Shown here: in pieces, positions 48,922 through 57,755 of the stretch
Layout of the letters: the number at the start of each line of letters is the position of its first letter
Position numbering within the stretch: the stretch's first letter is position 1
Assembly (NCBI GenBank): GCA_016787665.1
Contig: JAEUUC010000009.1
Span: forward strand, 528,919-592,918
Length of the DNA: 64,000 bases
From: Cyclobacteriaceae bacterium
GTDB lineage: Bacteria; Bacteroidota; Bacteroidia; Cytophagales; Cyclobacteriaceae
Reading direction: 5' to 3'
Made by a program: the position numbers and the translations under genes
The notes under the pieces: model-generated
What the model saw: the letters and a program-made list of their open reading frames with translations, nothing else
Databases searched by the model: none
What the model was told of the DNA's origin: nothing

Positions 48922-51240
48922 TTAAAACGTAAAGCCCAAGTTGAAAAATCCACGGAGTTGACCCGTTTGGGCATTATGGGACAATCCGAATTGAATTGGC
49001 CCCAACAGCGAAAAATAAGATGCCATGGCTCCGTAGCCGAGTTGGTAGAACGCTCCCTCGCGGCTTTTCTCGCGGAAGTCAAACTGGCCCAAGCCACTCC
49101 AAAATTCGGATGACTCATAGCCTCCGGCCAGTAGATTGATGCCCGGAGTGAGGTACACGTTTTTGGCCAATGTATATTGAACCTGCGCGCCCACTGCCAG
49201 CAACTGTGGTACAGATAACTCGCCTTCGCGTAAGCCAAGGAAGAGATAATCAGACTTTCGTGGACGATTCAACCAGCCGCCTACCGAACTGAAATCTCCG
49301 GCCGCTAACCAATACGCTGAAAAATCATCGGAACGGAAAAATGTCTCCTGCATCAAGGCCGTGTGCTGCCAGAGTTGCAGCGATACGCGTTGACTGAGAG
49401 GTATGGCTTTCATCGCCTTGATGTTAAGCGTCAGGTAGGTGGGCAACGAACCTTCCAACACGAGATTAGCGGAGGTATCAGGTGTCGTTAAACGTAAATC
49501 TGCTTTGAAATCGGTATTGATTCTCCAGTTCGTCTCCGCCCGCAACCAACCACCACGTGTCGGGAAGAACACTTTATCGAGGGTATTGTGCACAAACTGC
49601 ACACGTGCGCCTACGGTGCTAAAACGATAGTCAGCGATTTCAAGCGGATCGGGGTTAGACTCCGTAGCCGGATCAATTTTTGGGCGGAGGCGGGTTCGTT
49701 GTGCGCTGATACCAAACCCCCAATAGCGGTGGCGGTTAATCGAATAGTTGAGCATGGTGGTGGCCGCCAGGTGCTGGCTGATGACATCGGCCACGGGTGT
49801 GCCTTGAATAAAGGAGTTGAGCAGCAGACGCTCGCCATATACCTCGCTGAAATGCCACCAGCGCTTGCTTGTGCCGAGGTAGTAAAAATAATTGGCCCGC
49901 ATGCGCGGGCTCTCCGCCAGATCGATGGTGGCTACAAGGCGCGAGGCCGGCAGCAACAAATTACGCTTCGTGAAATTCAGAATGACACCCGCACCGCGCT
50001 CGGTGTCGTAGTGCATGGCAAACTTCACGGCATTGGCCGGACGTTCGGTAGCGTGAAGGGTCAGGGTACTGGTCACACTGTCGCCTTCAATCTGATAACT
50101 GATCTTGTCGAACAGGCGCGTCCCAATGAGGCGGTGCACACGTGTGCCGATCTCACTCGGGCCAAGTAACTCACCTGCGTGGGCTTCGAACCGGGCGTTG
50201 ACCAATTGGCTGTTCGGTTCGCTGATGCCGTCCGTAGCAATCTCCTGAATTTTGTACCGCGTGTTTGCGCGCGGAATTTTGCGTACCGCGCGAGGCGGAT
50301 ATTGTTTCTGTTGGGCCGCCATCTTAACCAACTCGGGCAACACCTCTTTTACTGCTTCACGCCCGGCCCGCAGCATGTCTACCCGCTGTTCAAAATCCAT
50401 TGTGCCATAACGCAGATGAGGGAAGATGTCGATATGAAGATCTACATCTTTCAATTCTTTCCGGTAGGTAATATTGCCGGCCAGTAATGCGGTTTGCATC
50501 AACAGCTGGGCAGCCGAGTTAAGTTCTGATTCTTTATATAATCCGCCATCCACATCCGATGCAATAATGAAGGTAGCCCCCATTTCACGGCAGTAGCTCA
50601 CCGGCATGTTATTGAACACACCGCCATCCACCAGCAGTTGGTCATCGATGCGCACGGGCGCAAAAACTGAGGGGATCGACATGCTGGCGCGGATCGCTTG
50701 TGGCAAACTGCCGTTGCGCAGCACTACGGGTTCGCCTCTTACAATATCCGAAGCCACACAAAGAAAAGGTGTGGGCAACTGTTGGAAACTGGAAATGCCA
50801 TTCACGTGAAAGAACAGCCGGGCAAGTAGTTCCTCAATGTGTTGCCCTTCAATCAGCCCCAGCGGTAACTTGGGCTTAAGGCCATTCATGGGCAGCTCGT
50901 AAATGTACCGGCCAAACTCGTCCTTCTCTTCAATATTGATTTCATTGAACGAGACGCTGTTCGACATGAGCAACTGCCAATCCAGTGTCTTCGCAATGGA
51001 ATCAATTTCGTTACCGGTATAGCCGGCCGCATAAAGCCCGCCCACTACCGAGCCCATACTGGTACCCGCAATAAAATCCGGTACAATACCGAGCGAGTCC
51101 AGGGCCTGCAATACGCGAATGTGTGCAATACCCTTGGCGCCACCTCCGCTGAGCACCAAACCCATTTTGGGTCGCGACTGCGCCCAGGCGCCCAGCGAAC
51201 AAACAATCAGGATAGCCAAAAAGGAAAATGCGCGAATCAT
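48922..51240 (-). CDS. Patatin-like phospholipase with outer-membrane barrel (PlpD/type Vd-like)
   Basis: From ATG 51240 the 772-residue protein has a signal peptide (AFSFLAILIVCSLGAWAQ) and a patatin domain with SGGGAKGIAHIRV (oxyanion), AGTSMGSV (nucleophile S61) and LLVDGGVFNNMPV (D205). A POTRA-like region (about 310-380, IQEIATDGI) and a C-terminal beta-barrel of the BamA/D15 type ending in a final aromatic residue (GFFNLGFTF) follow. This is the plan of PlpD-type (type Vd) autotransporters, in which the barrel carries the lipase to the surface. The ATG overlaps the polA stop (TGATG), so its translation is coupled to polA. Confidence 0.88.
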   Translation of the reverse strand: MIRAFSFLAILIVCSLGAWAQSRPKMGLVLSGGGAKGIAHIRVLQALDSLGIVPDFIAGTSMGSVVGGLYAAGYTGNEIDSIAKTLDWQLLMSNSVSFNEINIEEKDEFGRYIYELPMNGLKPKLPLGLIEGQHIEELLARLFFHVNGISSFQQLPTPFLCVASDIVRGEPVVLRNGSLPQAIRASMSIPSVFAPVRIDDQLLVDGGVFNNMPVSYCREMGATFIIASDVDGGLYKESELNSAAQLLMQTALLAGNITYRKELKDVDLHIDIFPHLRYGTMDFEQRVDMLRAGREAVKEVLPELVKMAAQQKQYPPRAVRKIPRANTRYKIQEIATDGISEPNSQLVNARFEAHAGELLGPSEIGTRVHRLIGTRLFDKISYQIEGDSVTSTLTLHATERPANAVKFAMHYDTERGAGVILNFTKRNLLLPASRLVATIDLAESPRMRANYFYYLGTSKRWWHFSEVYGERLLLNSFIQGTPVADVISQHLAATTMLNYSINRHRYWGFGISAQRTRLRPKIDPATESNPDPLEIADYRFSTVGARVQFVHNTLDKVFFPTRGGWLRAETNWRINTDFKADLRLTTPDTSANLVLEGSLPTYLTLNIKAMKAIPLSQRVSLQLWQHTALMQETFFRSDDFSAYWLAAGDFSSVGGWLNRPRKSDYLFLGLREGELSVPQLLAVGAQVQYTLAKNVYLTPGINLLAGGYESSEFWSGLGQFDFREKSREGAFYQLGYGAMASYFSLLGPIQFGLSHNAQTGQLRGFFNLGFTF

Positions 51241-53954
51241 CAATGTGCTTCCAGCCAGTTCGAACCTACACCTACTTCCACTTCCATGGGCACCTCGAGT
51301 GCTACCGCGTGTTTCATCAGTTCAACCACTTTGGGTTTTACAATATCTACCTCGTCCCGGTGCACATCAAAAATCAATTCGTCATGCACCTGAAGAATCA
51401 TGCGTGTCTGCAGTTTCTCTTTCATCAGCCAACGGTGTATGTTCACCATGGCGATTTTGATAATATCAGCGGCACTGCCCTGGATGGGAGCGTTGATCGC
51501 GTTGCGTTCGGCAAAGCCCCGCGTGGTGATGTTACGTGAATTGATATCGCGCAGATAGCGCCTGCGGCCCAGCACCGTTTCCACGTATTCCTTTTCACGG
51601 GCAAAGTTGATGCTATCATCCATGTAGCGCTTAATGCCCGGGAACTCCCGGAAGTAGGAGTCGATGATCTCGGTGGCTTCTGTTTTCGAGATACTCAGGT
51701 TCTGGGAGAGCCCAAAAGCCGTGCTGCCGTACAAAATACCAAAGTTGACTTCCTTGGCTTTGCGTCTTTGATCCGGAGTAACCTTGTCGAGGGCTACCTT
51801 AAAAACTTTGGCCGCTGTAGTGGCGTGAATGTCGCGCTGATTTCGAAAAGCTTCAATCATGGTAGCATCCCGGGCAAAAGAGGCGGCAATGCGCAATTCA
51901 ATTTGGGAATAGTCGGCCGACATAAACAGGTACTCGGGGCCGCGCGCCACAAAGGCACTGCGAATCTGCCGGCCCTTCTCCGTGCGGATCGGAATGTTCT
52001 GTAAGTTGGGGTTGTTGGAACTGAGCCGGCCGGTAGCTGCCACCGCCTGCCTGAAATCGGAGTGAATGCGCCCGTCATAGCGGCTGATCATGCGGGGTAA
52101 GGCATCTACATAGGTTGAGCGCAGCTTTTCATACTCGCGGTATTCCAGAATTTTCTTGGCGATTTCGTGTTCGGGCGCCAGCTTGATCAACACCTCCTCA
52201 CCCGTTGCATACTGCCCGGTTTTGGTTTTCTTGGCTTTGTCCAGCAGCTTGAGTTTTTCGAACAACACTTCGCCCAATTGCTTGGGTGAGCCGATGTTAA
52301 ACTCGGTGCCGGCCAGTTGATAGATTTCCTTCTGCACCTTATCGCTGTCCTTTTTCAACGCCTCCGACATCCACTTCAGCGTGTTCTCATCTACACGCAC
52401 ACCTTCAAACTCGAGGTCCGCCAGTACACCGACCAGCGGCATCTCAACATCACGCATGAGCAAACTGTGTCTGCGCACTTCCAATTCGGCCTTCAGTTTT
52501 GCTTTCAACTGCAACACCAGGTCCGCCCGTTCGCATGCCTTTTTCTGCTCATCGCCTTCCGCCATCAGCGTGTGGCCCACATATTGGGCGCATAGAATGC
52601 CCAGATCGTGCGAGGCTTCCGGCTCAATGAGATAGTGGGCAATGAGCGTATCGAACATCTTACCGGAGACCGTTAAGTTGAGTTTGCGCAGGGCCAGCAG
52701 CGTGGCCTTCAGGTTATGACCCACTTTGGCTATGCGGGAATCTGCCAGCACGGGCGCAAAATCCTTCAGGTTGTCGTTGGCTGAAACGGGAAAGTACCAG
52801 GCCGTTGTCGGTGAGGCACTGATCACCAGGGCCGTGGGCGCAAAATCAAAATGTTCTTCCTCGTTGGTGAGGAGTTGGATCGAAATTTCGGAAGCTCCGC
52901 GTAGCTTTTCGATCACCTGTTGGCGTTCCTCGGCAGCGTTGATGACCCGATAGTCCACATCCGTTGCCGAATACATGCGCTGCTCACCGGCTTGCGGAGT
53001 TGCTTCCTCGCCACCAAACATGGAGAGTTGGGCCGGCTTGGCCGCAGCCGGAGCCGCCACCGGTGCTGCACCCGGCACCAGGCTGAAGATGCGTGGCATC
53101 ATCGTCTTAAACTCAAGCTCTTCGAGGATGGGCTTTAGTTTTTCCGGATCGGGCCCCGTGAAACGCAGCGCTTCTTCGTCAAACACCACCGGCACATCGG
53201 TAACAATGATCGCGAGCTTTTTCGAGAGAATGGCCTGCTGACCGAATTGCTCCACGCGCTCCTTGAGTTTGCCTTTGAGTTTGTCGGCATTGGCGACCAC
53301 GTTCTCCACTGTGCCGAACTGCTTGATGAGATCGGCAGCGGTTTTGGGGCCTACCCCGGGGATGCCTGGAATATTGTCGGACGAATCGCCCTGTAAACCC
53401 AGAATGTCCACCACCTGCGTTACGTTTTCGATTTCCCATTTCTCACACACCTCTTTTGGCCCGAGGATATCAACCGAGTTGCCCATGTAGGCAGGCTTGT
53501 AGAGCAGCACATGATCCTGTACGATTTGGCCATAGTCTTTGTCTGGTGTCATCATGTACACCTCAAAGCCATCGGCTGCTGCGCGGGTGGCCAGGGTTCC
53601 AATCACGTCATCGGCTTCATAGCCATCCAGTTCAAAAATGGGGATGTTGAAACCGCGTATGATCTCTTTCACAATCGGCAGGCCGTACCGAATGTCCTCG
53701 GGTGTTTCCTGGCGTGTAGCCTTGTACTCTTCATACAATTCATCGCGAAACGTGGGTGCGGCTGTATCGAAGGCCACCCCAATGTGCGATGGCCTCTGTT
53801 TGGTAAGCACCTCCATCAGCGTATTGGTAAAACCAAACGGAACCGATGTGTTTCGGCCCTTGGAATTAATGCGTGGGTTTTTGGTAAACGCAAAATGGGC
53901 CCGGTAAATCAGCGCGTAGGCATCGAGCAGGAAGAGTTTTTTTTCGGCTGGCAT
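51240..53954 (-). CDS. polA: DNA polymerase I
   Basis: PolA fills gaps and removes primers in replication and repair. From ATG 53954 (MPAEKKLFLLDAYALIYRAH) the 904-residue protein has the 5'-3' exonuclease domain (GYEADDVIGTLA, GLQGDSSDNIPGIPGVG), the central 3'-5' exonuclease-like domain and the polymerase domain with motif A DYSQIELRIAA, motif B RRKAKEVNFGILYG and motif C LQVHDEL. In the proofreading domain the DxE pair is Q360-L-L362 and the NxxxD motif reads N414-L-K-A-T418, so the metal-binding acids are gone and 3'-5' exonuclease activity is probably lost. The 5'-3' exonuclease and polymerase residues look intact. In-frame codons at 53963 and 53975 are possible but less likely starts. 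Confidence 0.95.
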   Translation of the reverse strand: MPAEKKLFLLDAYALIYRAHFAFTKNPRINSKGRNTSVPFGFTNTLMEVLTKQRPSHIGVAFDTAAPTFRDELYEEYKATRQETPEDIRYGLPIVKEIIRGFNIPIFELDGYEADDVIGTLATRAAADGFEVYMMTPDKDYGQIVQDHVLLYKPAYMGNSVDILGPKEVCEKWEIENVTQVVDILGLQGDSSDNIPGIPGVGPKTAADLIKQFGTVENVVANADKLKGKLKERVEQFGQQAILSKKLAIIVTDVPVVFDEEALRFTGPDPEKLKPILEELEFKTMMPRIFSLVPGAAPVAAPAAAKPAQLSMFGGEEATPQAGEQRMYSATDVDYRVINAAEERQQVIEKLRGASEISIQLLTNEEEHFDFAPTALVISASPTTAWYFPVSANDNLKDFAPVLADSRIAKVGHNLKATLLALRKLNLTVSGKMFDTLIAHYLIEPEASHDLGILCAQYVGHTLMAEGDEQKKACERADLVLQLKAKLKAELEVRRHSLLMRDVEMPLVGVLADLEFEGVRVDENTLKWMSEALKKDSDKVQKEIYQLAGTEFNIGSPKQLGEVLFEKLKLLDKAKKTKTGQYATGEEVLIKLAPEHEIAKKILEYREYEKLRSTYVDALPRMISRYDGRIHSDFRQAVAATGRLSSNNPNLQNIPIRTEKGRQIRSAFVARGPEYLFMSADYSQIELRIAASFARDATMIEAFRNQRDIHATTAAKVFKVALDKVTPDQRRKAKEVNFGILYGSTAFGLSQNLSISKTEATEIIDSYFREFPGIKRYMDDSINFAREKEYVETVLGRRRYLRDINSRNITTRGFAERNAINAPIQGSAADIIKIAMVNIHRWLMKEKLQTRMILQVHDELIFDVHRDEVDIVKPKVVELMKHAVALEVPMEVEVGVGSNWLEAH

Positions 53955-53963
53955 GTGAACCAT

Positions 53964-53971
53964 CAAAGGTA
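53964..53971 (-). promoter_or_regulatory. Possible -7 element of polA
   Basis: Read on the minus strand, TACCTTTG matches TAnnTTTG and lies 9 bases before the polA ATG at 53954. Transcription would begin almost at the start codon. No good -33 element is present at 19-21 bases distance, so this is weak. Confidence 0.3.
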
Positions 53972-54124
53972 GCAATTAGCAGCAAGTGGTTACCTCTTTT
54001 GGATACGCAGTATCAATCGCCAAATTCCCACACGGCATGTAGCCCGTAGTTTCACCTTCCGCTCCCATTTTCATTACTCTTTTTGTAATTTAGAATATTC
54101 AACTATTTCTAAACTCCATAAACT

Positions 54125-55513
54125 ATGTTCGCTTTAATCAGTGTACTGGGTATTCTTCTGTTGATTGCCTTGACAGCCGGATATCTGCTGAGAAACCGCT
54201 TCCAGGTGGGCTTTCTCACCCTTTTCCAAAATCCTAGGCGGGTGCTGTATCTCTATTCCATTGCGGCATTCCTTGCGTTGAGCAACTACCTGTTTTTCTA
54301 CGCCCGCTTCGGTCATCAGTACTACCTCGTTTACCCGACTGGCGGCTGGAGCACTGTGTTTTCGTCCGGAATCAAGTTTCGTTGGTTTGCTACCATTCAG
54401 GAGTGGCAGAAGGAAATCGACATCAAAGTGGTGGCGGAAGGTGAACCTGCGGAAGGAATTGAAGGTATCATCAGCGATAAGGTGACGTTCAATGTTCGTA
54501 ACTCGCGCGGTGAAGACAAACTGGAAGTCGTTCCGGGTATTGGCATAACCTTTATCGACCGTGTGGGTGCTGCCGTGCGGGTATCTGTGCGTATGAAAGT
54601 TCCGGAAGATCCGGAAACGTTTCGCCAGGTAGCGGAATCGTTCCGAAATCCGCAAAACCTGATTTACAATACGCTTATCCCGACCATCAAGGAACAGATC
54701 AGCAACACCGGCTACATGTTTGCTGCCCAGGACTACATTTCCGGTGCCGCCACTGACTTTCGCCAGGCGGTTGACGACCAGCTGAAATACGGAGGATACT
54801 CGACCGAACGAAAAGAGTATTACGACACCATTTATGCCGCTATTCAGGAAACCGATCAGCGAACCATTAAAGAAATCAACACACGTTACAAGATCATCCG
54901 TAAAATCGATGCCAATGGCAAACTGATTCGGATTCCGCACGAAATCACGAAAAACAATATCATCGTTACGCAGGTGATTGTAGACGATGTGTATCCGGAA
55001 TCGGCTTTTAAACAACGGCTGGAAGCGCAGCGCGACATTTCTGCGCAGAAGCGTATTGAGATGGAAAAGATTGAAACGGCAAAAGCTGAACAGCAACGCA
55101 TCATCGCTGAGGGTGAACGCGATAAAGCAAAGGAGCGGGTAGACCAGGAAAAAGAGCAGGTGAAGCAATTGATTGCTATTGAAACGCAATTGAAGCAGGA
55201 AACCACGCGCAAGCAGTTGGCTGAAATTGCCCTGCAGACAGCAAAACTGGAATCCGATCAGATGCTGGTGCGTGAACGCGCCCAGGCGGAAGCAAACCGA
55301 TTAAAGGTAGCGGCCGGTTTAACTCCCCAGGAAAAGGCACAGATTCAACGCGACATTGCCATTGGCGTGGCCCAAAATTTGGCTAACATGAAACTGCCCC
55401 AGGTGTATATTGAAAGCGGGAAGGAAGGCAAGAGCAACATGGGCTTGCTGGAATCTCTGCTGGGTGCTGAGCTCGCCAAAACGATGGTGCCGGCCCTTAA
55501 AGAAAATCAGTAA
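54125..55513 (+). CDS. SPFH/band-7 domain membrane protein
   Basis: The 462-residue product has two N-terminal membrane segments (ISVLGILLLIALTAGYLL and YLYSIAAFLALSNYLFFYA). An SPFH/band-7-like domain (about 85-300) includes VRVSVRMKVPEDPETFRQV. A charged coiled coil (about 310-400) has repeats such as EQQRIIAEGERDKAKERVDQ. A short C-terminal region with GLLESLLGAELAKTM completes it. SPFH proteins form oligomeric membrane scaffolds resembling flotillin and organise membrane microdomains or regulate proteases. A strong terminator follows at 55537. It is monocistronic. Confidence 0.85.
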   Translation: MFALISVLGILLLIALTAGYLLRNRFQVGFLTLFQNPRRVLYLYSIAAFLALSNYLFFYARFGHQYYLVYPTGGWSTVFSSGIKFRWFATIQEWQKEIDIKVVAEGEPAEGIEGIISDKVTFNVRNSRGEDKLEVVPGIGITFIDRVGAAVRVSVRMKVPEDPETFRQVAESFRNPQNLIYNTLIPTIKEQISNTGYMFAAQDYISGAATDFRQAVDDQLKYGGYSTERKEYYDTIYAAIQETDQRTIKEINTRYKIIRKIDANGKLIRIPHEITKNNIIVTQVIVDDVYPESAFKQRLEAQRDISAQKRIEMEKIETAKAEQQRIIAEGERDKAKERVDQEKEQVKQLIAIETQLKQETTRKQLAEIALQTAKLESDQMLVRERAQAEANRLKVAAGLTPQEKAQIQRDIAIGVAQNLANMKLPQVYIESGKEGKSNMGLLESLLGAELAKTMVPALKENQ

Positions 55514-55536
55514 CCGATCGATGAACCGAACAGAAA

Positions 55537-55556
55537 GGGGCGCAAGCCCCTTTTTT
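55537..55556 (+). terminator. Intrinsic terminator after the SPFH gene
   Basis: Stem GGGGC (55537-55541), loop GCAA, GCCCC (55546-55550), followed by six T. It lies 24 bases after the SPFH stop codon. Confidence 0.85.
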
Positions 55557-55650
55557 ATTGACATTTATCAGTTTATCCGTTGATGTTCCTCATGGTGCGC
55601 TCTTGTTGCGCTGCCAAACTTTGATACAACATCAACCTAAACACATCAAC

Positions 55651-56079
55651 ATGAAAAAGCATGAACCCGTTAGCACGATCATGACGCATCATGTGTATGT
55701 GGTCGACATCAAGGACTCTTTGGAAAGCGCCCGTGAAGTTGTTCGCAAACACAACGTGCGTCACGTGCCGGTAGTCCAAAAAGGCAAACTGGTGGGCATC
55801 ATCAGCAAAACAGACCTGAACCGCCTCACCTTCAGCGGCATGTTTGAAGGCGAAGGCGATACTGATGAAGCGGTACTGGACATGCTCAACCTCAGCCAGG
55901 TTATGTCGCACAAACCCCGCGTGGTCAGGGCGGGGGACGACATTCGCGCAGTGGCCAAAATATTGTCGGAGGAAGAGTTTCATGCCCTCCCGGTAGTGGA
56001 TGACGAAAATGAAACCAAACTTGTGGGCATCGTCACCACCACAGACGTGATCCGCTACCTGCTCGAACGGTTTTTGTAA
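55651..56079 (+). CDS. Two-CBS-domain protein
   Basis: From ATG 55651 (MKKHEPVSTIMTHHVYVV) the 142-residue protein consists of two CBS motifs: the first around 10-70 (VRKHNVRHVPVVQKGKLVGI), the second around 80-140 (SHKPRVVRAGDDIRAVAKIL to ALPVVDDENETKLVGIVTTT). CBS pairs bind adenine nucleotides (AMP, ATP, SAM) and regulate other proteins; as a stand-alone protein the partner is unknown. An in-frame upstream codon at 55558 would run into the terminator of the SPFH gene, so 55651 is preferred. The acyl-CoA ligase gene follows after 41 bases. Confidence 0.88.
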   Translation: MKKHEPVSTIMTHHVYVVDIKDSLESAREVVRKHNVRHVPVVQKGKLVGIISKTDLNRLTFSGMFEGEGDTDEAVLDMLNLSQVMSHKPRVVRAGDDIRAVAKILSEEEFHALPVVDDENETKLVGIVTTTDVIRYLLERFL

Positions 56080-56120
56080 AGAGCGTTGCAAACACAAACC
56101 GGGTTTCGTTTCTTGTTCGG

Positions 56121-57755
56121 GTGATTACCGAATTTTTCAGCCGGTGGGAGCGCGATGCGCCCAACCGGATTTTTCTACGACAGCCCGTAGCGCGCCAATG
56201 GCGCGAGTTTTCGTATGCCAACGCAGGCCGGGAAATCCGAAGCATGGCTGCAGCCCTGCAGGCCATGGGGCTTGAAAAAGGCGCGCGCGTGGCCATTCTG
56301 TCTAAAAATTGTGCGCACTGGATCATGGCCGACCTGGCCATTCTGATGGCAGGCTTTGTATCGGTGCCGCTCTACGCCACGCTCAGCGCACATGGCATCC
56401 GGCAAATTCTGGACCACAGCGGGGCACAGGCCATTTTTATCGGCAAACTGGACGAGTATGGCCAGCAAAAGGAAGGAATTCCTGCTCACGTGAAGAAGAT
56501 CTCCTTTCCCTGGTATGGACCCGAAGATGGCGAATCCTGGAGTGAACTCGTTGAGCGTTACCCGCCTTTGGTCAGCCCCACTCTCCATCCGGATGACCTG
56601 GCTACTTTGATGTATACGTCCGGCACCACGGGCGTACCGAAAGGCGTCATGTTCAATCACCGGGTTTTCAGTGAAGTGGCGAAAACCGAAGACCTCGTGA
56701 TGAACCGCTTTGGCCTCACGCACCCGATGCACCTGTTTTCGTTTCTGCCGCTGTCGCACATTGCCGAACGTAACGTAATTGAAATTCTCTCCCTCTGGAC
56801 GGGCAGCACGGTTTCGTTTGTCGAGTCGCTGGAGACTTTTGCGGCCGATCTGTCATCCGTTCAGCCCCATGTTTTTTTTGCGGTGCCCCGCATCTGGGCG
56901 AAGTTTCAGGAAAAAATTTTCGAAAAGCTCCCACCTCAACGTTTGAATACCTTACTAAAAATTCCGGTGGTCGGAACTTTGCTGAAGAATAAAATCAAGA
57001 AAGGACTCGGGTTGTCTCGTGCCGTACTCACCATATCCGGTGCGGCCCCCATGCCGATCGCTCTTTTGCGATGGTATCAACAACTCGGCATCACCATTCG
57101 CGAGGTGTATGGCATGACGGAAAACGGTGCTATCTCCCATGGTAATCTGGGCGAGGTAAAGTTTGGCACCGTTGGCCAGGCGTGGCCGGGGGTGGAGGTG
57201 CGCCTGAGCGCAGAAGGTGAAGTGCAAACGAGACACGGAGGTACCATGCAGGGGTATTATCAGGAACCGCAACTGACCCGCGAGGTGTTCACCGAGGATG
57301 GGTTTTTGAAAACCGGTGACCAGGGCAGCGTGGATGCGCAAGGCTATCTGACCATCACCGGACGCATCAAAGACTTATTCAAAACCGATAAAGGCAAATA
57401 CGTTGCGCCCGCTCCGATCGAAATGAAGTTACTGACCAACCCCGACATTGAAAAAGTGTGCGTAGTAGGCATGGGCATCCCTCAACCCATTGCGCTCACC
57501 ATTCTGTCGGCACTGGGAAAGGCCAAATCAAAGGCCGATATCGAAAGCAGCCTGAGTACCAGTCTGCAGGGCGTTAATGCAACGCTGGAGAGCTACGAAA
57601 AGCTGGAGACAGCCGTGATTTTACAAAACGACTGGACCGTAGAAAATGGGCTGATGACACCCACGCTGAAAAACAAACGGAACGAAATTGAAAAACTCTA
57701 CCTGGCGCGTTACCCGCAGTGGTACCATGAGCCCGGCTTGGTGGTGTGGGAATAA
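56121..57755 (+). CDS. Long-chain acyl-CoA ligase (AMP-binding family)
   Basis: The 544-residue protein is an AMP-forming acyl-CoA synthetase: P-loop YTSGTTGVPKGVMFNH, the acyl-pocket segment FSFLPLSHIAERN, VYGMTENGAISH (adenine motif), TGDQGSVDAQGYLTITGR and KTDKGKYVAPAPIE close to the C-terminus. It activates long-chain fatty acids for beta-oxidation or lipid synthesis. The start is GTG at 56121; no in-frame ATG occurs before residue 42, which is inside the conserved fold. It follows the CBS gene after 41 bases and is convergent with the giant adhesin gene, which stops one base after it. Confidence 0.9.
   Translation: MITEFFSRWERDAPNRIFLRQPVARQWREFSYANAGREIRSMAAALQAMGLEKGARVAILSKNCAHWIMADLAILMAGFVSVPLYATLSAHGIRQILDHSGAQAIFIGKLDEYGQQKEGIPAHVKKISFPWYGPEDGESWSELVERYPPLVSPTLHPDDLATLMYTSGTTGVPKGVMFNHRVFSEVAKTEDLVMNRFGLTHPMHLFSFLPLSHIAERNVIEILSLWTGSTVSFVESLETFAADLSSVQPHVFFAVPRIWAKFQEKIFEKLPPQRLNTLLKIPVVGTLLKNKIKKGLGLSRAVLTISGAAPMPIALLRWYQQLGITIREVYGMTENGAISHGNLGEVKFGTVGQAWPGVEVRLSAEGEVQTRHGGTMQGYYQEPQLTREVFTEDGFLKTGDQGSVDAQGYLTITGRIKDLFKTDKGKYVAPAPIEMKLLTNPDIEKVCVVGMGIPQPIALTILSALGKAKSKADIESSLSTSLQGVNATLESYEKLETAVILQNDWTVENGLMTPTLKNKRNEIEKLYLARYPQWYHEPGLVVWE

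Noticed and set aside
49020..49060. Possible tRNA-like segment (CTCCGTAGCCGAGTTGG) inside the patatin gene
   Set aside because: It lies in conserved barrel-coding sequence and does not fold into a cloverleaf.
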